In this document: positions 58,159 to 64,000 of the stretch, one piece after another
Layout of the letters: every line of letters starts with the position of its first letter
How positions within the stretch are numbered: the stretch's first letter is position 1
Assembly (NCBI RefSeq): GCF_003515945.1
Contig: NZ_QWLM01000003.1
Location: forward strand, 1-64,000
Source of the DNA: Dermacoccus abyssi
GTDB taxonomy: Bacteria > Actinomycetota > Actinomycetes > Actinomycetales > Dermatophilaceae
Direction of reading: 5' to 3'
Length of the DNA: 64,000 bases
Translations under genes and position numbers: made by a program
The notes under the pieces: generated by a model
The model's database searches: none
Seen by the model: the letters and a program-made list of their open reading frames with translations, nothing else
Told to the model about the DNA's origin: nothing

Positions 58159-58910
58159 GATCGGCCGACCGAGACCCTCTCGTCTGGGGTTGGTCGACGG
58201 CTTCTTCGGCCTCGACGGGCGTGCGGTAGCCGAGTGCTTGTGCAGGCGCTGGTGGTTCCTCCAGCTCACCCACTCCAGCGTCGCCAACCCCACCGCCGAC
58301 GTCGCCGCGGGCGCCGCCCATTCACGACCGTTGGATCGAAGGTGCCCGATCGGCGCCCCGACCTCGTCGAGCGTGACTTCCACGCGTCGGCACCGAACAT
58401 GCTGTGGGTCGCCGACATCACGTACGTCCGGACAACGAGTGGGTTCGCGTACACGGCGTTCATCACCGACGCGTGCACGAGGAAGATCGTCGGCTGGTCA
58501 GTTGCGTCGTCGCTGTTGACGCAGGCGTTGCCGATGATCGCGTTGCAGCAGGCCATCGCGACGACGCCGGCGGCGCGTCAGGGTGGGCGGCTCGTACCAC
58601 AGCGACCGCGGCGTGCAGTACGTCAGCCTGGCCTACACCGACACACTGGCCGAGCACGGCGTCGCGCCTTCCGTTGGGACAGTGCGCGACTCGTACGACA
58701 ACGCCCTCGCTGAGACGGTCAACGGCTTGTACAAGGCCGAACTGATCTACTCACGCCCCACGTGGCCATCGACATCAGCGATCGAACTGGCGACGCTGGA
58801 GTGGGTGAGCTGGTGGAACCATCAGCGCCTACACGAGGCACTCGGCTACCAAACGCCGGTCTAGGTCGAGGCGGCTTACGATCAATCCCAGACGAGAGCT
58901 CTCGTCACCA
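58159..58910. mobile_element. Decayed IS3-type remnants in inverted arrangement
   Basis: The plus strand from about 58340 to 58864 encodes an OrfB integrase relic: MLWVADITYVRTTSGFAY, then (after a one-base shift near 58575) YHSDRGVQY and DNALAETVNGLYKAELI, the three DDE blocks. The minus strand at 58159-58310 encodes a second, diverged copy of the same C-terminal end (ATLEWVSWRNHQRLH against ATLEWVSWWNHQRLHEALGY). The two ends form a long imperfect inverted repeat, including CCAGACGAGAG near each margin. Neither copy is intact. Confidence 0.8.
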
Positions 58911-59297
58911 CATAAGCGCGGAACCAAACCCAGGGCGCTTCACTCGGTGGCGGCCTGCTGTGGGTTCGGTCATGCTCGTGACGCTACCTGTGCGAGCGAC
59001 GCTCCGACTGTGTAGCCCAAACGAAGGGTTCTGTACCCGGGAGAACTCACGCTGAGGTGTCCGGCACTAGCGTTGGATGTAGCTCGGGGAAGGGCCACGT
59101 GACGAGCAACCCTCCCGCCAGGCTGACCCAGAACGTTCCTTCGCGATCGACGCAGTGGCGGGTCCTGACGTCGCGGCAGTCTCAGCGTCTCCCCTTGACG
59201 GGGTAGACCACCGCTCTATCGGCTACCGATAACCCTCTGCTTGCCGCACCATTGCGTGCTAGAACCAGGCATAGCGAAAGCCGCCCCGGGCTTCCAG
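58911..59297. other. Non-coding right margin of the inserted region
   Basis: No gene, RNA or repeat was recognised. It links the IS remnants to the 3' half of the split dehydratase gene. Confidence 0.5.
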
Positions 59298-59532
59298 TGT
59301 TATCAGCACTGGCGGGACGACGACGAGGGCGGACCTCAGCTCCCGGAACCCGAGCTCGAGCAGCGCTGGCACATCGACGTGTGAGTCGCCGCCGACGCGG
59401 CCGAGCCACCGTGTAGCTGCCGCGCTCGGGGCCGGCGGACGCCTCGTGAGCGACGCCGCAGCGCCCGCCTACTGGGTCGTCGAGGACGCGGACGGCAACC
59501 GACACTGCATCAGCACGCCTGAGCGTCGCTGA
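59298..59532 (+). pseudogene. 3' part of the pterin-4a-carbinolamine dehydratase/VOC fusion gene
   Basis: From 59301 the frame reads YQHWRDDDEGG, LPEPELEQRWHIDV, a TGA where relatives have Trp, then VAADAAE. After a one-base shift near 59410 it continues as VAAALGAGGRLVSDAAAPAYWVVEDADGNRHCISTPERR and stops. This is the expected C-terminal half of the VOC-like domain whose first half ends at 41855. Together they show one gene split by the intervening region, then decaying. Confidence 0.75.
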
Positions 59533-59555
59533 CGAGCGGCGTCCCGAGAGAGCAC

Positions 59556-59594
59556 GAAGCGGGCCCGAGCGCGTCATGCGCCCGAGCCCGCTTC
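59556..59594 (-). terminator. Terminator of the FemAB-type gene
   Basis: Hairpin with arms starting GAAGCGGGC and ending GCCCGCTTC, imperfect in the middle, 16 bases after the stop. Confidence 0.7.
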
Positions 59595-59610
59595 GACCGT
59601 GATCCGAGAG

Positions 59611-60804
59611 TCAGTCGAGCGAGTTCCACTTCTGCGACGAGCGCTTGGCCCTGGCCTCGTCGACCTTGGTCCGAGCGCCGGATGCGGCACCGGCGAGGGT
59701 GGCCTTGGGGTCGTTCTTCAGGTCGGCGACCGTCTTCTTGGCCGCCGGCAGCCCGCGCTTGAGCGTCGTGCGGACCAGCGGGAGAGCCGTCGCGAAGACA
59801 GGGAACAGCGGGGAGAGCGCCTTGTCGTACGTTCCGACGAGCATGTCCTCGTGCTTGGCGAACTGGCGCTTGAAATCGGAGATTCCGTCGTTGAGCAGTC
59901 CGTTGAAGTCGTAGCGCTCGACGCCCTGCTCCTTGACGTGCTTCATCGCCCAGAACTTGAGGCCGTAGTTGAGCCGCAGCTTCATGCCACGGGGATTCAC
60001 GCCGCCGTACAGCTCGAACGCCGTGCGGCCCGAGACGACGAGCCAAACGAAAGCCACGACCTCGTCGCCCTCCCACGCTGCGATGAGCTGCGAAGCCGGC
60101 CCCATGAAATCGCGGATCTGCTCGTGGTAGAGGTCGGAGTGGACGGCGAAGTTGGCGCGCTTCGCGGTCTCCTTGTTGATGGCCAGCACCTGGTCGAGGT
60201 CGGACTGCTCGGTGACGAGGCCGAAGCGCACGTTCTCGGCCTTGAACGACTTGCGCACGTTCTGGCGGGTGGAGCTCGACAGCTCCTTCATGATGGTGTC
60301 CTCGTCGCGCGTCACGTCCACGATGAGAGTGCGCGGGATGAGCCCCGTGTTCTCGCTGCGCTTGTAGCCCGCAGCTTCGACATCGGCCAGCCAGTCCGAG
60401 GACGGTGCCGCAATCCTCTCGGCGAGGTCTTCGTCCGAAACGCCCTTCTCCAGCGGGGAGAAGGGTGCCTCCCAATCGGGTTCGATCGTGATGCCGATCG
60501 GCCCGTGGGTGCGCTTGACGTAGTCGGCGAGTGCCTCGACGACGCGGCCACGGTCGCCCTCCTTGGCCTGCGGGCCACGCGGGACGTACGCGAGTGACTT
60601 GAACGGCTGGGGCAGCGTGCGAAGCAGCACCTGCGCGGAGCCGACGATCCGTGCGTCGTCACGAACGACGACCCGGTCGGCACTCCACTCGTACTGCGAC
60701 TTCAACTCGCCCCATCCCCACAGCTGCAGGGGGTGCCCGCCGGAGGAATTGACGAGATCGTCCCACTCGTCGCGGTCGTGGCAGGGGGTCACCGTGAGCG
60801 TCAT
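59611..60804 (-). CDS. FemAB/FemX-type peptidoglycan bridge aminoacyltransferase
   Basis: A 397-residue GNAT-like double-domain enzyme that transfers amino acids from aminoacyl-tRNA to lipid II or the stem peptide. Seen are LQLWGWGELKSQYEW, a central STRQNVRKSFKAENV and VAFVWLVVSGRTAFELYGG, and the YDFNGLLNDGISDFKRQF block near residue 305. A basic C-terminal tail follows. TAGCCT seven bases before the ATG suggests leaderless expression. The amino acid and site of attachment are unknown. Confidence 0.9.
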   Translation of the reverse strand: MTLTVTPCHDRDEWDDLVNSSGGHPLQLWGWGELKSQYEWSADRVVVRDDARIVGSAQVLLRTLPQPFKSLAYVPRGPQAKEGDRGRVVEALADYVKRTHGPIGITIEPDWEAPFSPLEKGVSDEDLAERIAAPSSDWLADVEAAGYKRSENTGLIPRTLIVDVTRDEDTIMKELSSSTRQNVRKSFKAENVRFGLVTEQSDLDQVLAINKETAKRANFAVHSDLYHEQIRDFMGPASQLIAAWEGDEVVAFVWLVVSGRTAFELYGGVNPRGMKLRLNYGLKFWAMKHVKEQGVERYDFNGLLNDGISDFKRQFAKHEDMLVGTYDKALSPLFPVFATALPLVRTTLKRGLPAAKKTVADLKNDPKATLAGAASGARTKVDEARAKRSSQKWNSLD

Positions 60805-60867
60805 GTGAGTCAGGCTATCGGCTCACGGCGACCCGCTCGAAACGTCCTCGCCGGGCGGCCGCTCCGT

Positions 60868-63108
<2,241 letters not shown>

Positions 63109-63125
63109 CCTGGCCCTGACGCTGT

Positions 63126-63161
63126 GCTGCCCCCACCCGAGACGATTCGGGCGGGGGCAGC
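63126..63161. terminator. Terminator between guaB1 and the MFS gene
   Basis: Arms GCTGCCCCCACCCGA / TTCGGGCGGGGGCAGC with one mismatch, followed by TGTTGTT; lies between convergent genes. Confidence 0.75.
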
Positions 63162-63211
63162 TGTTGTTCGACTCGCCGAGCGAAACCTACTGACGCTGTC
63201 TGACCCGGTTC

Positions 63212-64000
63212 TCACCCGGCAGGAGCCTTGCTCTCCGCGCTGCTCGGCACCTCGAAGGTCCGCATGCTGCGGATGAAGAGAGGTACGACGGACGCGACGA
63301 GCAGGAAGCACGCTCCCACGGCGATGACCGGACGGGCTCCGTAGGCTGCCGCCAGGGGCGCCGCCAGCATCGAGCCGAGCGGCAGCGCGACGAAGGACAT
63401 GAGGATGTCCCACGAGTGCACGCGGCCTTGGAGCTCACCCGGCACGGCATGCTGGATCGCCGTTTCCCAGTGCACGTCGTAGAACAGCAGTCCCGCGTAG
63501 CCGATGGCAGCGAGTACCGCGATAGGCCATACCGAGTGGAACACCGCGAAACTGAACGCCCACAGCGGCATGAGGATGAGCGGTGCCCAGCCGGTGAACA
63601 GCGGACGTTTGAGATGAATGCGCGCCCCGAGCGCAGCGCCGAGAAAACCGCCGAGCCCCTCGGCAGCAGCGACGATGCCGACGGCGTGTGCGCCCCCGAG
63701 TTCCGACGCGACGAGCAGCGGGGCGAGCACGAGCACCGCGCCGTTGCCGATGTGGTAGAAACCCGCGGCCAACAGGCCCCAGAGCAGCCACGAGCGCGAG
63801 CGCACGGCGCGCCAGCCCGCCACGAGCTGCGCTGTGAACGCCTCGGATCCTTCCGTCCGCACGATGTCGACCGGGCGCGCCCAGGCCAGCACCGCGGCGA
63901 GGGAGACCACGAACGTCACAGCGTTGAGGGTGAACCCGAACGCCGGCCCGGCGAATCCCACGGCCGCGCCGCCTGTCACGGGTCCGAGCATGAGCATGAG
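63212..64000 (-). CDS. MFS transporter, N-terminus beyond the window
   Basis: C-terminal 260 or so residues of a major facilitator protein of the enterobactin-exporter-like group. About eight spans remain, with the mid-loop VDIVRTEGSEAFTAQLVAGWRAVRSRSWL and the conserved PGELQGRVHSWD before the last spans. The frame continues past position 64000. Substrate unknown. Confidence 0.88.
   Translation of the reverse strand, partial: LMLMLGPVTGGAAVGFAGPAFGFTLNAVTFVVSLAAVLAWARPVDIVRTEGSEAFTAQLVAGWRAVRSRSWLLWGLLAAGFYHIGNGAVLVLAPLLVASELGGAHAVGIVAAAEGLGGFLGAALGARIHLKRPLFTGWAPLILMPLWAFSFAVFHSVWPIAVLAAIGYAGLLFYDVHWETAIQHAVPGELQGRVHSWDILMSFVALPLGSMLAAPLAAAYGARPVIAVGACFLLVASVVPLFIRSMRTFEVPSSAESKAPAG

Noticed and set aside
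59041-59297. tRNA gene or attachment site at the island's right edge
   Set aside because: No cloverleaf or tRNA-like TTCGA context was found; the region stayed unassigned.

Overview
The window is GC-rich, gene-dense chromosomal DNA from an actinobacterium. Gene families and orders (argCJBDFRH, hisDCB-hisH-priA, infC-rpmI-rplT-pheST, glnA2-glnE, GuaB1, polyphosphate glucokinase, many leaderless GTG/ATG starts) point to Micrococcales. An orange-pigmented Dermacoccaceae/Intrasporangiaceae-like organism is my inference, not a proven identity.

Layout. 1-476: leader of an rRNA operon that runs leftward off the window, downstream of tyrS. 477-3883: tyrS, a 3-methyladenine DNA glycosylase, and a flavohemoglobin. 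3969-11711 (minus): the complete arginine operon argC-ACT protein-argJ-argB-argD-argF-argR-argH, with start/stop overlaps at almost every junction and an ARG box in front of argC. 11802-18041 (minus): translation operon infC-rpmI-rplT-rRNA methyltransferase-pheS-pheT behind a long attenuator-type leader; infC appears to start with ATC. 18068-23128: a truncated MFS gene and a divergent SorC-type regulator, dihydrolipoyl dehydrogenase, a PiT phosphate transporter with a PHO-box-like repeat, and two small proteins. 23213-29130 (minus): his operon hisD-hisC-hisB-unknown-hisH-priA-sseB. 29189-33510 (minus): glnA2-glnE. 33595-41324: secreted M6 protease, panB, MFS transporter, small protein, map, ppgK and an Lrp regulator.

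41401-59532 is the accessory part. A pterin-4a-carbinolamine dehydratase/VOC fusion gene is split: its 5' half ends near 41855 and its 3' half lies at 59298-59532. Between the halves sits about 17.4 kb carrying a carotenoid cluster flanked by decayed IS3-type elements. The main operon (minus) is crtB, a Rieske oxygenase continuous with lycopene cyclase half CrtYc, crtYd, crtU, crtE, idi, crtI. It encodes IPP/DMAPP balancing, GGPP, phytoene, lycopene, beta-carotene and aromatic (isorenieratene-type) carotenoid formation; the Rieske protein may add oxygen. Divergent or nearby genes encode a UGT-type glycosyltransferase, a GT39-like membrane glycosyltransferase, a DUF998 membrane protein, an SDR-TspO fusion and a CPBP membrane protease. 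crtI carries a one-base frameshift and an IS abuts its 3' end.

59556-64000 returns to housekeeping genes: a FemAB-type aminoacyltransferase, an MBL-fold hydrolase, GMP reductase GuaB1 (one-base frameshift in this sequence) and a partial MFS transporter. Three one-base losses in GC-rich repeats (about 41486, 44082, 62733) look alike and may be sequencing errors.
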